DNA from: Chitinophaga ginsengisoli
GTDB lineage: Bacteria > Bacteroidota > Bacteroidia > Chitinophagales > Chitinophagaceae
DNA: 64,000 bases
Direction of reading: 5' to 3'
Assembly: GCF_003014595.1 (NCBI RefSeq)
Contig: NZ_PYGK01000013.1
Span: 177,817 to 241,816, forward strand
Shown: in pieces, positions 26,213-35,585 of the stretch
Layout of the letters: each line of letters opens with the position of its first letter
Position numbering within the stretch: position 1 is the first letter of the stretch
Notes under the pieces: model-generated
What the model saw: the letters and a program-made list of their open reading frames with translations, nothing else
Told to the model about the DNA's origin: nothing
Database searches by the model: none
Position numbers and translations under genes: made by a program

Positions 26213-27411
26213 TACTTAGCCCATTGTTTATATCGTAACAAAGCCTCCACAAAATAGTAGTCTGCATAAGTGAGCGGCACATCTACTTCAGAGTTGTGCG
26301 GAAGAGAACCTACGCTATGCATCAGGATGAAGTCATTATTCTCTCCTTCTTTTGCCAGATAGGTCGGACTCGCCAGGCTTTCCAGCATCTTCTCCCCTGC
26401 TTTCCAGTACCTTGAAGATACTTCACCTTTCGTATAACGGCTCAGTTCCAGCAGTGCAGATGCCGCCACAGCGCCTGCGGAAGCATCTCTTTTTGCGTTC
26501 GGGATACCTGGCGCGTCATAGTCCCAATAAGGGATCAGATCTTCCGGCATACGTGGATGCCCCAGGATGAAATCAGCAATATGTTTTGCCTGTTCCAGGT
26601 AGGCCTTGTCCTTGGTTTCACGATACATCATGGTGTAACCATATAAGCCCCAGGCCTGTCCGCGGGACCATGCCGAAGTATCATTCGCGCCCTGGTGGGT
26701 ATTCCTTGCCAGAACGGCGCCGGTGGTAGTGTCATATCCTATTACATGATAAGAACTGTAGTCCGGCCTGAAATGATGCTTCATAGTGGTATTGGCATGC
26801 GTACGGGCGATATGATCAAAAGAAGGATCTTTACTTACCCGGGTAGCCCAGGTCAGTAATTCCAGGTTCATCATATTGTCGATAATCACGGGGAATTCCC
26901 ACTTGCCATGATCCCATGATTTGATACAACCTACCTTCGGATTAAAGCGTGTGGACAGTGAGCGTGCGCTGGTCAACAGTACGTCCTTATACTTAGGATC
27001 TTTCGTGATACGGTACGCATTTCCGGCACTGCAGTACAGCATAAAACCCAGGTCATGTGTGCCTTTGTTATCCTTCTCTTTCTCCACCTGCGCCGTACGT
27101 TTCAGCGCTTCCTGTTTCAGGGTATTATCTTTTGAATATTCATACAGGTACCAGAGTGTACCGGGATAAAACCCTGCCGTCCACCAGCCTGTTTTAGCAG
27201 TAACAAGACTACCGTCTGCATTGTTAGTGGTACGTGGCAACATACTGTCTGGCACATGCTGCATCATCAGTTTATACTGACGTACAGCCAGGTCCAGGGT
27301 CTTATTTGCCAGTTCGGTCATTTGTTGTTTGCGGCTGCTTTGTTGTGCATATACAGTAGTGATGCTACCCGACAACAATAATCCACAGAAAAGGAGTTGT
27401 AGTTTTTTCAT
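26212..27411 (-). CDS. GH88 unsaturated glucuronyl hydrolase
   Basis: A 399-residue secreted enzyme that hydrates and releases 4,5-unsaturated uronates from lyase products. Signal peptide about 1-22 (ending TTVYA). Catalytic Asp pair: Asp120 in GTHDLGFML and Asp178 in PVIIDNMMNLE; SAWSRGQAWGLYGY is the family C-terminal motif. I use the ATG at 27411 (MKKLQLLF), not the in-frame ATG at 27435, because it puts the signal peptide at the N terminus. A LacI-type operator lies 59 bp upstream. The product feeds KduI and KduD encoded nearby. Confidence 0.92.
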   Translation of the reverse strand: MKKLQLLFCGLLLSGSITTVYAQQSSRKQQMTELANKTLDLAVRQYKLMMQHVPDSMLPRTTNNADGSLVTAKTGWWTAGFYPGTLWYLYEYSKDNTLKQEALKRTAQVEKEKDNKGTHDLGFMLYCSAGNAYRITKDPKYKDVLLTSARSLSTRFNPKVGCIKSWDHGKWEFPVIIDNMMNLELLTWATRVSKDPSFDHIARTHANTTMKHHFRPDYSSYHVIGYDTTTGAVLARNTHQGANDTSAWSRGQAWGLYGYTMMYRETKDKAYLEQAKHIADFILGHPRMPEDLIPYWDYDAPGIPNAKRDASAGAVAASALLELSRYTKGEVSSRYWKAGEKMLESLASPTYLAKEGENNDFILMHSVGSLPHNSEVDVPLTYADYYFVEALLRYKQWAK

Positions 27412-27469
27412 CTCGTGTAATTTTACTGACCGCATTACTGATTATGCGGCTACTTACCAATTATATTTA

Positions 27470-27483
27470 CGCAATCGTTTGCA
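27470..27483. promoter_or_regulatory. LacI-type operator upstream of GH88
   Basis: CGCAATCGTTTGCA is a 14-bp imperfect palindrome centred on CG. It matches 12 of 14 positions of the perfect operators at 31498 and 34798. It lies between lacI and the GH88-DUF2264 operon, in position to control the latter. Confidence 0.75.
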
Positions 27484-27531
27484 CTTAATCAGATAGTGAT
27501 AGCAGGTATGCTGCGGACAGCATTCCTGCTT

Positions 27532-28599
27532 TTATTTAGCTTTCTTTTTTACGGTTGTTTTAGGCTTTGAAACAGATGCTGCTGAAGAGGCACGTTCTAT
27601 CAGCTGGATAGGCACCAATTCTTCTGAATAACGTTGTGGCGTTGTTGCGGGTTGTTGTAACAGATCCAGCAATGCATTGGCCACCTTCTCTCCCATGATA
27701 GCAGGGAACTGGTCAACAGAAGTGATGGAAGGTGTAATGATCTCTGCACGCGGATCATTAGAGTATCCCACTATCTTGAGATCTTCCGGCACCCGTACAT
27801 TGATCTTCCGGCAATATTCCAGGATGGTAATGGCAGTTGTATCATTGGCAGCAAAGATGCCATCAGGATAAGGCGTTTTGGAAAAGATCTTCTCGCAGGC
27901 GGCCAAAGCATTCTCTTTGGTCAGCTCCTGGTAGAAAACCCTTGATTTCTTAAACGCGATCTTATGCTTACGTAAGGCATCCTTGTACCCTGCTACGCGT
28001 TCCACATACAGGTTACAGGTCAGCGGACCTGATATGTGTACAATGTCCTTACAGCCCTTTTCGATCAGGTGCTCTGTTACTTTATAACCACCCAGATAAT
28101 CATCGCCCTTGATCACTTTTACCTTATAATCTTTCGGTACACGGTCAAAGAATACAAGCGGAATATGATTGTCCTTGAAGATATCAAAGTGTGAGAAATC
28201 GGTCGTATAAAGTGTACTGGAAACGGCCAGTGCGTCGATCCTGGTAGAATACAGGGTCTCTGCCAGTGCTATTTCCTGCTCCAGGGAATCGTTGGATTGA
28301 CAGATGAGCACATGATATCCGTGTTCATGCAGTTTATTCTGGATAACGGTACTGATAGTAGCGGGAAAGAACATAGAGATACGTGGCACTACCAGTCCTA
28401 CAGTGCGGCTTTTATTGTTCCGCAGACCGGCGGCCATGGCATTGGGGCGGTAACCGAGCTTATTGGCCATTTTCTTTACCTTCTCCTTGGTACGGGTGCT
28501 GATATTCGGATGATTGTTCAGCGCGCGGGAAACGGTAGATACGGAAAGCTTCAGTTCTTCCGCAATGTCAACGATTGTCTTTTCTGTTCTTTTGCTCAT
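27532..28599 (-). CDS. LacI-family transcription regulator of hexuronate genes
   Basis: A 355-residue repressor. The HTH plus hinge (about 1-60) reads TIVDIAEELKLSVSTVSRAL then NHPNISTRTKEKVKKMANKL. The effector domain is PurR-like (VGLVVPRISMFFPATI, FFDRVPK, GIFAANDTTAITIL). The last residues are an unusual lysine-rich tail (KPKTTVKKKAK). It is the fourth gene of kduI-DUF4861-kduD-lacI, downstream of the operator at 31498-31511, so it is probably autoregulated. Operators in the region have the LacI consensus form. A keto-deoxy-gluconate-type inducer is likely, by analogy with KdgR roles. Confidence 0.93.
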   Translation of the reverse strand: MSKRTEKTIVDIAEELKLSVSTVSRALNNHPNISTRTKEKVKKMANKLGYRPNAMAAGLRNNKSRTVGLVVPRISMFFPATISTVIQNKLHEHGYHVLICQSNDSLEQEIALAETLYSTRIDALAVSSTLYTTDFSHFDIFKDNHIPLVFFDRVPKDYKVKVIKGDDYLGGYKVTEHLIEKGCKDIVHISGPLTCNLYVERVAGYKDALRKHKIAFKKSRVFYQELTKENALAACEKIFSKTPYPDGIFAANDTTAITILEYCRKINVRVPEDLKIVGYSNDPRAEIITPSITSVDQFPAIMGEKVANALLDLLQQPATTPQRYSEELVPIQLIERASSAASVSKPKTTVKKKAK

Positions 28600-28619
28600 A
28601 TATCAATATTCAGGTGCTT

Positions 28620-29387
28620 TTATCGCCCCATCCATCCTCCGTCAACAGTCAGAATGGTACCATGCACATAGTCGGATGCCGCAGATGCCAGGAACACAAC
28701 AGGTCCTTTGAAGTCGGCCGGTTCGCCCCAGCGACCCGCAGGGATACGCTCTAATATAGAAGCACTACGTTTCTCATCTGCACGCAATGCAGCTGTATTA
28801 TCAGTCGCAATATATCCCGGAGCAATCGCATTTACATTGACCCCCTTACCGGCCCATTCATTGGCAAACGCTTTTACCAGTGAACCTACCGCGCCCTTAC
28901 TGGCGGCGTAACCAGGTACATTGATGCCACCCTGGAAGGTGAGTAGCGATGCTGTAAAGATAATCTTTCCGCTGCCACGCGCTATCATTCCTTTACCGAT
29001 TTCGCGGGTCAGGATAAATTGCGCATTCAGGTTGATATTGATCACTTCATCCCAGTATTCATCCGGATGTTCTGCCGCCGGCTTACGCATGATAGTACCA
29101 GCGTTGTTCACCAGGATATCTATCACAGGATGTTGTCCTGTTACTTCCCCGATAAATCCGTATAGTGCATCACGGTTGCCCAGATCGCACTGATACCCGT
29201 AGAACTTCCGTCCAGTGGCCTTTACAGCCTTCTCCACTTCACTACCTTCCTTCTCCAGCGATGCAGATACACCTATCACATCAGCACCTGCTTCTGCCAG
29301 CGCTACTGCCATCCCTAAGCCTATTCCTCTTTTACATCCTGTTACCAGCGCGGTTTTACCCCTCAGGTCAAATGATTGTAAGATCAT
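28620..29387 (-). CDS. kduD: 2-dehydro-3-deoxy-D-gluconate 5-dehydrogenase
   Basis: A 255-residue NAD-dependent short-chain dehydrogenase that reduces 2,5-diketo-3-deoxygluconate to KDG. It has the Rossmann motif TGCKRGIGLGMA (about 17-28), NNAGTIMRKPA (about 93-103), catalytic Ser in TASLLTFQGGINVPGYAASKG with Tyr and Lys (YAASK), and the C-terminal VDGGW. The RKPAAEHPDEYWD segment is characteristic of KduD. It lies 18 bp after the DUF4861 gene and 20 bp before lacI. Confidence 0.95.
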   Translation of the reverse strand: MILQSFDLRGKTALVTGCKRGIGLGMAVALAEAGADVIGVSASLEKEGSEVEKAVKATGRKFYGYQCDLGNRDALYGFIGEVTGQHPVIDILVNNAGTIMRKPAAEHPDEYWDEVININLNAQFILTREIGKGMIARGSGKIIFTASLLTFQGGINVPGYAASKGAVGSLVKAFANEWAGKGVNVNAIAPGYIATDNTAALRADEKRSASILERIPAGRWGEPADFKGPVVFLASAASDYVHGTILTVDGGWMGR

Positions 29388-29405
29388 ATAAGTATCGATA
29401 CTTTT

Positions 29406-30548
29406 TTACTGATTGATGTTTATTTCCAGTGGAGCTGCCAGCTTTTCGGCGAAGGTCTGCAGATAAGCAAACCATTGTGCAGCACTGGTATAGCGGCCTG
29501 CCTTATTCCAGGCAGCACCGAAATAGTATACAAAAGGCGCTTTACCGCTGGCTTTGGCCCTGGCAAGCAAATGCTGATCAGTTACCTGCATAAGCCCCTG
29601 ATGTACGGACAATACCAGTCCGAGGCCGGTAATGCCATCTGCACCATGCTCTGGCTCCCAGTAACCTACGATGCCTGTTTTCTCATCCAGCAGGACGGTG
29701 CCGGGTGTTGGGCGTTTCACAATGCCTGCCGCTATTGGCAGACTATCCCCTTGCTGCAGAGTGTACTGTACACTCATTTTATTGAGCTGGGAACCGGCAT
29801 CCAGTGACACCGTTTTCACAACAGACACTGTCGTGCTACCTACCTTCCAGGCTTCATAACCCAACTGGAAGGTACAGCGCAACGGGCCACTGTCCAGTAC
29901 TTTCCAGGTCCTGTAATTACGCGGATAATAGATAGAGTCGTTCACATAGGGAGCATTATCACCACCACCCAGTGTCATACCTACGTGATAATAGTCAAGT
30001 CCCTGGCCGTTATCATGGTGATAATCATTGGTTTTATACCATCTGTTCAACACAAGATCACTGGTGCGTTTGGTCCACACGTCTATACCATGGGCATTTT
30101 CAGCCGGGAAGTTTTCCAATGCAGCCCCATACATCCGGAAGGCAATACGGTCATTCTCCCAGGCAAAATCATCCTTACGTTCCGGCACATAGCGTGCGTA
30201 AGTACGGGTGGCTACTATAGCTGGTTTGCCCGGTACAGCGGTGATCACTACTTTGCCGTGAGCAGGTATACTTACCTGTACCAGCAGTAACTGAGGTTGT
30301 GGGGCGCCTTCATATGCCAGTTGGTAGGGGACTTCCTTACCTGTCTGTTTGTTGATCAGCTTAAAGGAGCCGGTAACAGCTTTTAGTCTGGCATAAGGTA
30401 TTTCCACAATTTCTTCATTGCGGGCAATAGCAGCAGGATTCTTAATCGTGATGCTTACCGGCGCAGCAACTGGCTCTTCCCTGGAACCTGCCAGCAGACT
30501 GGAACTCCATATGCCTGTGACCATTAACAATAAAAATATCCGCTTCAT
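29406..30548 (-). CDS. DUF4861-family secreted protein
   Basis: A 380-residue exported protein (signal about 1-20, ending SSLLAG). After an N-terminal beta domain (about 30-130) the conserved core contains ENDRIAFRMYGAALE, DVWTKRT and DYYHVGMTLGGG, as expected for DUF4861. Members sit in uronic-acid and pectin-utilisation loci of Bacteroidota and are suspected glycan-active proteins; the reaction is not known to me. Placed 5 bp after kduI and 18 bp before kduD in one operon, so it belongs to unsaturated-uronide use. Confidence 0.85.
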   Translation of the reverse strand: MKRIFLLLMVTGIWSSSLLAGSREEPVAAPVSITIKNPAAIARNEEIVEIPYARLKAVTGSFKLINKQTGKEVPYQLAYEGAPQPQLLLVQVSIPAHGKVVITAVPGKPAIVATRTYARYVPERKDDFAWENDRIAFRMYGAALENFPAENAHGIDVWTKRTSDLVLNRWYKTNDYHHDNGQGLDYYHVGMTLGGGDNAPYVNDSIYYPRNYRTWKVLDSGPLRCTFQLGYEAWKVGSTTVSVVKTVSLDAGSQLNKMSVQYTLQQGDSLPIAAGIVKRPTPGTVLLDEKTGIVGYWEPEHGADGITGLGLVLSVHQGLMQVTDQHLLARAKASGKAPFVYYFGAAWNKAGRYTSAAQWFAYLQTFAEKLAAPLEININQ

Positions 30549-30553
30549 GGTTT

Positions 30554-31402
30554 TTATTTGAGATCAGGTATTGCACAAACATCCATATCGCCATAATCCA
30601 GGTTCTCACCAGCCATACCCCAGATAAAGGTGTAGTTGCTGGTGCCTGCACCGGAGTGAATAGACCATGGTGGAGAAATGACTGCCTGCTCATTCTGCAT
30701 CCAGATGTGCCTTGTTTCCTGTGGTTGTCCCCAGAAATGGCATACCGACTGCCCCTGTGGCACTTCAAAATAAAAGTACACTTCCATACGTCTGTCGTGA
30801 GTATGCGCAGGCATGGTGTTCCACACACTACCGGGCTTCAGTTCAGTCATCCCCATCTGCAGCTGGCAGGTGGGCAGTACGGTGCTGACCAGCAGCTTAT
30901 TGATAGTACGGTGATTGGCTGTTTCCATCGTGCCCAGCGTCACTATCTCCGCATCTTTACGGGTAACATGGCGGGTAGGATATTCATGATGGGCCGGTGT
31001 TGAATTCAGGTAAAACTTAGCGGGAGCAGCCGCATCTTTACTGCTAAACAGCAATTCCTTTTTGCCTTTCCCGATGTATAATGCCTCTTTAAACCCGATT
31101 TCAAACGTTTCACCATCTACTTTTACCACACCATCGCCACCTACGTTAATGATGCCAAGCTCTCTCCTTTCCAGGAAATAAGCCGCTTTGAACTGATCTG
31201 GCGGCGTCAGTGTCAGTGTTTTACTTACCGGGAAGATCCCGCCGGTTACAAAGCGGTCATAATGACTATACACCAGTTTGATCTCATCCTGTTCAAAAAG
31301 CTGTTCTATCAAAAGTTCCTTCCTGGTCTGTGCGGTGTTCCAGCTCAGCACTTCTGCCGGGCTGGAGGCATACCTGGTTTCTGCAGTCATAAGTCTCGAC
31401 AT
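30554..31402 (-). CDS. kduI: 5-dehydro-4-deoxy-D-glucuronate isomerase
   Basis: A 282-residue zinc-dependent cupin enzyme that converts 4-deoxy-5-ketouronate (DKI) to 2,5-diketo-3-deoxygluconate. Zinc ligands are visible in PAHTHDRRMEVYFYFE (two His and Glu) and in PPWSIHSGAG (His). Length matches the family (about 278). It is the first gene of kduI-DUF4861-kduD-lacI, and a perfect LacI-type operator lies 96 bp upstream. Confidence 0.96.
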   Translation of the reverse strand: MSRLMTAETRYASSPAEVLSWNTAQTRKELLIEQLFEQDEIKLVYSHYDRFVTGGIFPVSKTLTLTPPDQFKAAYFLERRELGIINVGGDGVVKVDGETFEIGFKEALYIGKGKKELLFSSKDAAAPAKFYLNSTPAHHEYPTRHVTRKDAEIVTLGTMETANHRTINKLLVSTVLPTCQLQMGMTELKPGSVWNTMPAHTHDRRMEVYFYFEVPQGQSVCHFWGQPQETRHIWMQNEQAVISPPWSIHSGAGTSNYTFIWGMAGENLDYGDMDVCAIPDLK

Positions 31403-31497
31403 ATTATATTAAGAAATGATAATTCATGTTGGGGATGCTGTATCAGTGGCATCTTTTTTCATAACCTGAATGAAAGGTAAGGCTTAATGCCGAAAAT

Positions 31498-31511
31498 TGC
31501 AAACGTTTGCA
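31498..31511. promoter_or_regulatory. LacI-type operator between kduI and uxaA
   Basis: TGCAAACGTTTGCA is a perfect 14-bp palindrome of the AACGTT-core LacI type. It lies in the divergent gap between kduI (start 31402) and uxaA (start 31668) and could control both. An identical site is at 34798-34811. Confidence 0.88.
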
Positions 31512-31667
31512 TAAAATATAGGGAATCACAGGAGCGCTAATCCTACAAGGCTAAAATGTTTTAGCTAAACACTTGTGCCGTCTGGACTGTTCTAAAGGCA
31601 AAATCTTATCATGGATTAAGATTTTAGTATTAACAGTGATTGTTGTTATTTTATACTTTAGCTTATT

Positions 31668-33314
31668 ATGAATACGTTTCTACAAATACATCCTGACGAT
31701 AATGTACTGGTAGCCTTGCAGGACCTGCGACAAGGCACAGAAGTCAGGTTCAATGGTTCCACAATTACCTTGCTGAAAGATGTTCCCGCTAAACATAAAT
31801 TCATGATCTCCGACATACAAACCGGCGATCCTATTACTATGTACGGTGTACTTGTTGGTAAAGCAAATGCTGCCATCAACAAGGGAGAGATCATTACTAC
31901 TGAGAATATTAAACATGACGCCAACGCTTTTCATGAAAAAGAAGGCTCCATTACATGGCAGAAACCTGATGTCAGCAAATGGAAAAACCGCACCTTTATG
32001 GGCTATCCCCGTAAAGACGGTCAGGTAGGTACCCGCAACTACTGGCTGGTAATACCACTGGTGTTCTGCGAAAACCGCAATGTAAGTGTCATCAAAACCG
32101 CCTTTGAAAAAGGCCTGGGATTCGCTCCGACAGAAGTATACAATGAGCAGGTACAGGATCTCGTATCCCTGTACAAAAGTGGTGACCTGGATGCGATAAA
32201 AACTTACAAGGCGGAAGCTGTAACGCTTACCAACAAACGTAATACTGTCTTCTCCAATATTGATGGCATTAAGTTCCTGACACATGAAGGTGGTTGTGGT
32301 GGTACACGCCAGGATTCAGACGCACTCTGCGCCCTGCTGGCCGGTTATATCCACCATCCTAATGTGGCAGGTGCAACAGTGTTAAGCCTGGGATGTCAGC
32401 ATGCACAGGTATCCATCCTGAAAGCTTCATTGAATAAACTGAATCCACAGTTTGACAAGCCGGTGCTGGTGTTTGAACAACAAAAAAGTGCTTCTGAATT
32501 TGAGATGCTCTCAGATGCGATCAGAGATACGTTCCTGGCCCTGGTAGAAGCTGATAAGATTTCCCGCCAGCCAGCTCCTCTCTCCAAACTGACGATTGGT
32601 CTGGAATGCGGCGGCTCTGACGGATTCTCGGGTATATCGGCCAACCCTGCCGTTGGTCATACATCTGACCTGCTGGTAGCTTTGGGCGGTAGCTCTATCC
32701 TTTCTGAGTTCCCCGAACTATGTGGCGTTGAGCAGGAACTGATCAACCGTTGTGTGGAAAAGAACACAGCTGATAAATTCATCCACATCATGCGGGCGTA
32801 TGAAAGCCAGGCAGAGTCTGCAGGCTCAGGTTTCTATATGAACCCTTCACCTGGTAATATCAAGGACGGCCTCATTACTGATGCTATTAAGTCTGCCGGC
32901 GCTGCGAAGAAAGGCGGTATTTCGCCCGTAGTAGATGTGCTGGACTATACAGAATATGTCACCAAACCAGGACTGAACCTCCTCTGTACACCTGGTAATG
33001 ACGTTGAATCCACTTCTGCGGAAGTAGGTTCCGGCGCTAATATCGTATTGTTCACTACTGGTCTGGGTACGCCAACCGGCAACCCGATTGCTCCTGTATT
33101 AAAACTGGCTACCAACACCAAACTGGCGAACCGTATGCCGGATATCGTCGATATCAACACCGGTACTATTATCAGTGGTGAAAAGACGATTGAGGAAATG
33201 GGAGAAGAGATCCTGGAATTTGTGATCAAAACTGCCAGTGGAGAACTGAAGACGAAAGCTGAACAGTTAAATCAGGATGACTTCATTCCATGGAAACGTG
33301 GGGTGAGCCTGTAA
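31668..33314 (+). CDS. uxaA: Altronate dehydratase
   Basis: A 548-residue cytosolic enzyme that dehydrates D-altronate to KDG. The N-terminal SAF domain spans about residues 1-85. The large catalytic part starts with FMGYPRKDGQVGTRNYWLV (about 109-127) and includes THEGGCGGTRQDSD (about 204-217), LSLGCQHAQV (about 243-252), LECGGSDGFSG (about 313-323), and the C-terminal TTGLGTPTGNPIAPV. Somewhat longer than the E. coli protein (495). Transcribed alone toward a bidirectional terminator shared with exuT. Confidence 0.96.
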   Translation: MNTFLQIHPDDNVLVALQDLRQGTEVRFNGSTITLLKDVPAKHKFMISDIQTGDPITMYGVLVGKANAAINKGEIITTENIKHDANAFHEKEGSITWQKPDVSKWKNRTFMGYPRKDGQVGTRNYWLVIPLVFCENRNVSVIKTAFEKGLGFAPTEVYNEQVQDLVSLYKSGDLDAIKTYKAEAVTLTNKRNTVFSNIDGIKFLTHEGGCGGTRQDSDALCALLAGYIHHPNVAGATVLSLGCQHAQVSILKASLNKLNPQFDKPVLVFEQQKSASEFEMLSDAIRDTFLALVEADKISRQPAPLSKLTIGLECGGSDGFSGISANPAVGHTSDLLVALGGSSILSEFPELCGVEQELINRCVEKNTADKFIHIMRAYESQAESAGSGFYMNPSPGNIKDGLITDAIKSAGAAKKGGISPVVDVLDYTEYVTKPGLNLLCTPGNDVESTSAEVGSGANIVLFTTGLGTPTGNPIAPVLKLATNTKLANRMPDIVDINTGTIISGEKTIEEMGEEILEFVIKTASGELKTKAEQLNQDDFIPWKRGVSL

Positions 33315-33334
33315 TCTCATCATATTAAGCTATA

Positions 33335-33378
33335 AAAGGCGAGAGTCATTTTACAATGTAAAATGACCCTCGCCTTTT
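33335..33378. terminator. Bidirectional terminator between uxaA and exuT
   Basis: A long stem AAAAGGCGAG...GTCATTTTAC pairs with GTAAAATGAC...CTCGCCTTTT (33335-33378) with one mismatch. T runs exist on both strands, so it serves both convergent genes. Confidence 0.9.
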
Positions 33379-33391
33379 TATCTATAGATAT

Positions 33392-34750
33392 TTAGAGCTT
33401 TACCGGCTCCATCCTGGGTGCAAATAGATGCATAATAAGCCAGGCCAGTAAATACATGGATCCACTGATCAGGAACAGGATATTGTACCCTGCACCGATA
33501 TTGCCCTGCGCTTTGTAATAGTCAAGCAAATACCCCACGAATATCGGGAACAGGCTACCTCCTATCGATCCTGCCATGCCACCGATACCCACTACTGAGC
33601 TCACCGCATGTTTAGGGAACATATCTGAAGCAGTTGTGAAGATATTGGCAGACCAGGCCTGGTGTGCTGCAGCGGCCAGACTGATCAACCCTACCACGAC
33701 CCATATATTGTTGGTGGTTTTGGCAAACATGATCGGTACTACACAGATAGCAAAAAGCAACATGGATGTTTTACGTGCTTTAAACACCGGCCATCCTGAT
33801 TTGATCAGCCAGGACGACAGGTATCCACCACCAATACTTCCTACTGTGGTTGCCGTATAAATCACGAATAACTGCAGGTTAGGCTTTTTGAAATCAAGAT
33901 TGAAGGTAGTAGCAAAATAAGAAGGTAGCCAGAAAAGGAAGAACCACCAGATAGGGTCGGTAAGCAGTTTACCAAATACAAATGCCCATGTTTGTTTTAC
34001 GCCTAACAGCTGTTTCCAGCTGATGCTTTTATGAGGAGCAGATGCAGAAGCTACAGCTGCCGCAGTTACCGGCTTAACACCAGCAGGGATCTCCTCAGTA
34101 GCCGGCTTTTCATCATCGCTGTGGATATGATCATATTCCGCTTGTGTCAGTTTTTTGTGTCGTGCAGGAATTTCATAGATGACTGCCCAGAAGATCAGCC
34201 AGACAAATCCTATCAATCCTGTCCATATAAACGCGTGTTGCCAGCCATAAGTACCTGCCAGCCAGGGAACTACAATGGGGGCAATTACAGCCCCGATATT
34301 GGCGCCTGAATTGAAAATACCGGTAGCCAGTGCACGCTCTTTCTTCGGAAACCATTCTGCCACGGTTTTAATGGCTACAGGAAAGTTCCCGGATTCACCC
34401 AGTCCCAGGAATACACGCGCCATCCCGAATCCGAATGTGGTCTTCGCCAATGCATGCGCCATTGCAGCAATACTCCATACAATAATGGACAGAATATATC
34501 CCATCTTGGTACCGATCCTGTCTACCAGGCGACCGAATACCAGCAAGCCCACTGCGTATGCTGCCGCAAATGCAGACATCATTCCACCAAAATCCTTCTC
34601 CGTCCAGTTGAACTGATCCGGAGCCATCAGGATGGGTTTCAGCAGACCAATCACCTGACGGTCTATATAGTTAATAGTAGTAGCAAAGAAGAGTAATGCA
34701 CAAATGCGCCAGCGATATTTACCAATTGTAGTGGAATCCATGCCTTTCAT
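33392..34750 (-). CDS. exuT: Hexuronate MFS transporter, ExuT type
   Basis: A 452-residue inner-membrane major-facilitator protein with 12 predicted helices and a long cytoplasmic middle loop (about 200-245, rich in Ala, Glu, Pro). Family marks are INYIDRQVIGLLKPI (about 22-36), FGRLVDRIGTKMGY (about 72-85) and GLGESGNFPVAIKTVAEWFP (about 116-135), the anion:cation symporter signature shared by ExuT. It should import galacturonate and/or glucuronate. A perfect LacI-type operator lies 48 bp upstream, separating it from the uxaB-kdgA operon. Confidence 0.9.
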   Translation of the reverse strand: MKGMDSTTIGKYRWRICALLFFATTINYIDRQVIGLLKPILMAPDQFNWTEKDFGGMMSAFAAAYAVGLLVFGRLVDRIGTKMGYILSIIVWSIAAMAHALAKTTFGFGMARVFLGLGESGNFPVAIKTVAEWFPKKERALATGIFNSGANIGAVIAPIVVPWLAGTYGWQHAFIWTGLIGFVWLIFWAVIYEIPARHKKLTQAEYDHIHSDDEKPATEEIPAGVKPVTAAAVASASAPHKSISWKQLLGVKQTWAFVFGKLLTDPIWWFFLFWLPSYFATTFNLDFKKPNLQLFVIYTATTVGSIGGGYLSSWLIKSGWPVFKARKTSMLLFAICVVPIMFAKTTNNIWVVVGLISLAAAAHQAWSANIFTTASDMFPKHAVSSVVGIGGMAGSIGGSLFPIFVGYLLDYYKAQGNIGAGYNILFLISGSMYLLAWLIMHLFAPRMEPVKL

Positions 34751-34797
34751 TTTGGAATTTATAAAGCGTTATCAATTTACAACACTCCGGTGAATAA

Positions 34798-34811
34798 TGC
34801 AAACGTTTGCA
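34798..34811. promoter_or_regulatory. LacI-type operator upstream of exuT
   Basis: TGCAAACGTTTGCA, identical to the site at 31498-31511, lies in the 167-bp gap between the kdgA stop and the exuT start. This supports separate LacI-controlled transcription of the transporter. Confidence 0.88.
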
Positions 34812-34917
34812 TCTATTCCTGCTTTTTATGGGTAAACTTATCCTGACTAGCTGGCGGGATATGACGCAGCTATAATTTTGAGTTACGGACCTGTCTTTAT
34901 CATCGCCACAATGCTGG

Positions 34918-35583
34918 CTATTTACTTATGCTTTTTACCAGTTCTACAAGACCGGACATCTGCGTACGCAATGCTGCCCAATCCTTCTTATCTATCAAAT
35001 CCTTATTCAATAAATTGGAGCCCATTCCGACACATACTACCCCTGCATCCAGCCAGGACTTTACGCTTTCTTTAGTAGGTTCTACTCCTCCCGTTGGCAT
35101 GAACTTCATTTTAGGGAATAGCGGCTTAATCGCTTTTACGAAACCCGGTCCCAATACATTGCCGGGAAACAACTTCGTCAATGGTGCTTCGTGCTTTTCA
35201 GCTACTGCAATTTCAGACGGGGTCATACAACCGGGTATCCATGTGATGTTCTCCTTCCGGCAACTCTCTGCAACACCGGCATCTATGATAGGACTTACGA
35301 TGAAATCAGCACCCATATCTGCAAACACCTTTACATCTTCTCCATTTTTAATGGTACCAATACCCAGGTACATATCTGGCATGGCCGCTTTCTTCTTTTC
35401 CTGCATTGCGGTAAAATTGCGCCTTGCTCCTTCTCCACGGTTGGTAAACTCAAACACACGAAGTCCCGCATCATAACAAGCCTGTAATACTTCTATACAT
35501 ACTGCGGCATCATCATGATAGAATACGGGAATTACTTTACTGCGCTCAAATGCGGCAATGATCTCTGCTGCTGGTGCTGCCAT
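34918..35583 (-). CDS. kdgA: KDPG (2-dehydro-3-deoxy-phosphogluconate) aldolase
   Basis: A 221-residue class I aldolase that splits KDPG into pyruvate and glyceraldehyde-3-phosphate. The active-site region reads KLFPGNVLGPGFVKAIKPLF followed by MPTGGVEP, with the Schiff-base Lys in the FVKAIKP stretch (about residue 150). Other motifs are VFEFTNRGEGA (about 38-48) and YLGIGTIKNGEDV (about 72-84). It starts 2 bp after kdgK, last gene of the uxaB-uxaC-kdgK-kdgA operon. Confidence 0.94.
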   Translation of the reverse strand: MAAPAAEIIAAFERSKVIPVFYHDDAAVCIEVLQACYDAGLRVFEFTNRGEGARRNFTAMQEKKKAAMPDMYLGIGTIKNGEDVKVFADMGADFIVSPIIDAGVAESCRKENITWIPGCMTPSEIAVAEKHEAPLTKLFPGNVLGPGFVKAIKPLFPKMKFMPTGGVEPTKESVKSWLDAGVVCVGMGSNLLNKDLIDKKDWAALRTQMSGLVELVKSISK

Positions 35584-35585
35584 GT

